A stretch of DNA of 64,000 nt, from positions 578,856 to 642,855 of the forward strand of contig SCFE01000104.1 of assembly GCA_004352715.1 (NCBI GenBank), given 5' to 3'. Source of the DNA: Hofstenia miamia. Taxonomy: Eukaryota > Xenacoelomorpha > Acoela. The notes under the pieces were generated by a model. The model was not told the DNA's origin. It worked only from the letters and a program-made list of their open reading frames with translations, and searched no databases. A program made the position numbers and the translations under genes. Positions 63,250-64,000 of the stretch are shown here, one piece after another; the first letter of the stretch is position 1, and every line of letters starts with the position of its first letter.

Positions 63250-64000
63250 TTTATGTACTGCAAAAATTCAAGTTGCAAGCTTTTTTGTATAGAATCAAAG
63301 TAATTGTTGATACATTTGACGAAATTTTTTTCTAACTGTTTTTTAGATTAGAAAATTATTTTCTAAATTTTAACAATAAAGATTGACATTTAACTAAAAT
63401 CATCATATTTTACTTTCGGAAATGCAAAGAAACTGGTTTTGGTGTTTTTCAGATCGTGTTGGTATGATGAAAGGCATTTGTAGATTTTCTTGTCTTTAAA
63501 TTATTTGATTTGACTTAAAATATATTCTTAAAATCGTTTATAAATTGTTTTCTCTTCTTTATGAGCAAAAAATTTTATTTATTAAGGAGACCCAATTTAC
63601 ATAAGGACTTTCTAGAATTCGAGTTTCAGCAAAGCAATTGTTAATATTTTTTTGCAGATGATTTTTTTAACCTTAAACTTTCTAGTCCATTATAAAGGAC
63701 AAACCGCTTTTCACATTTTCTCGAAGTCTATTAGCAAATTTTCTATTGGGGAGCATGGTTAATGAAATGTTGAAATCTTCAGTTAAGGGGTATTGCTGTG
63801 GTTGGAGTTGTTGAAGAGATGAACAATTTTTCTTTGAAAACTTTGAGTTTTTGAAAAATAAATAAATTCTCTCCATACTTAATGTTCATATATTTATAGG
63901 CTTTTAAATATATTTTTCAAGCAATTTAAGGTTATAATCTACTTCTTTAACATACCAAATTTGCAATTAATAATAATACTAAGTTTGAAATCAAATTAAT

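Overview
This is an intergenic-type window from an AT-rich animal genome. It is roughly 30% G+C by eye, with long (AT)n arrays, several assembly gaps and no bacterial-style gene packing. The evidence for an animal is one intact rhodopsin-class GPCR plus relics of typical metazoan transposons: a CR1/jockey-like LINE, a second LINE with an (AAT)n tail, a Penelope-like element (PLE) with a GIY-YIG endonuclease, Tc1/mariner-type transposases and a hAT-like MITE. The species cannot be told from the sequence. A mollusc, a cnidarian or an arachnid with an AT-rich genome would all fit.

Layout. At 1-9 kb there is non-coding AT-rich DNA, a 1-kb gap inside or beside an (AT)n array, a compact 22-bp-arm hairpin (2092-2146), a short exact duplication around a 21-N gap (4312-4576) and two gapped (AT)n arrays. 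At 9.3-10.6 kb on the minus strand lies the only convincing intact gene, a 405-residue seven-transmembrane receptor whose start codon follows a good 3' splice site. Immediately upstream of that splice site, at 10.6-12.1 kb, is a decayed 5'-truncated LINE in the same orientation. At 13.7-24.7 kb are a pair of inverted repeat copies that both end at an (AT)n array, a palindromic PLE fragment carrying two hammerhead-like motifs, and copies of dispersed repeats. At 27.7-29.8 kb is a candidate non-autonomous terminal-inverted-repeat element. At 35.0-35.9 kb is a LINE 3' end with two (ATT)n arrays, at 37.4-38.6 kb a dead Tc1-like element, and at 41.4 kb a small hAT-like MITE. From 44 to 50 kb there are many (AT)n arrays, two 1-kb gaps, a transposase relic and a second 21-N gap flanked by a near-exact 275-bp duplication. 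At 50.4-54.5 kb are a mariner relic and an unidentified decayed coding region. At 58.3-59.0 kb a GC-rich block of about 690 bp sits between 10-bp direct repeats. The remainder (55-58 and 60-64 kb) looks featureless.

The genes do not form a pathway. The receptor is the only element likely to have a host function and everything else recognisable is mobile-element debris, simple repeat or assembly artefact. I found no operon, CRISPR array, tRNA or rRNA, and no convincing new biological system. The most interesting items are the palindromic PLE with its paired ribozyme-like motifs, the GC-rich block with target-site-like direct repeats, and the receptor's unusual signature motifs.
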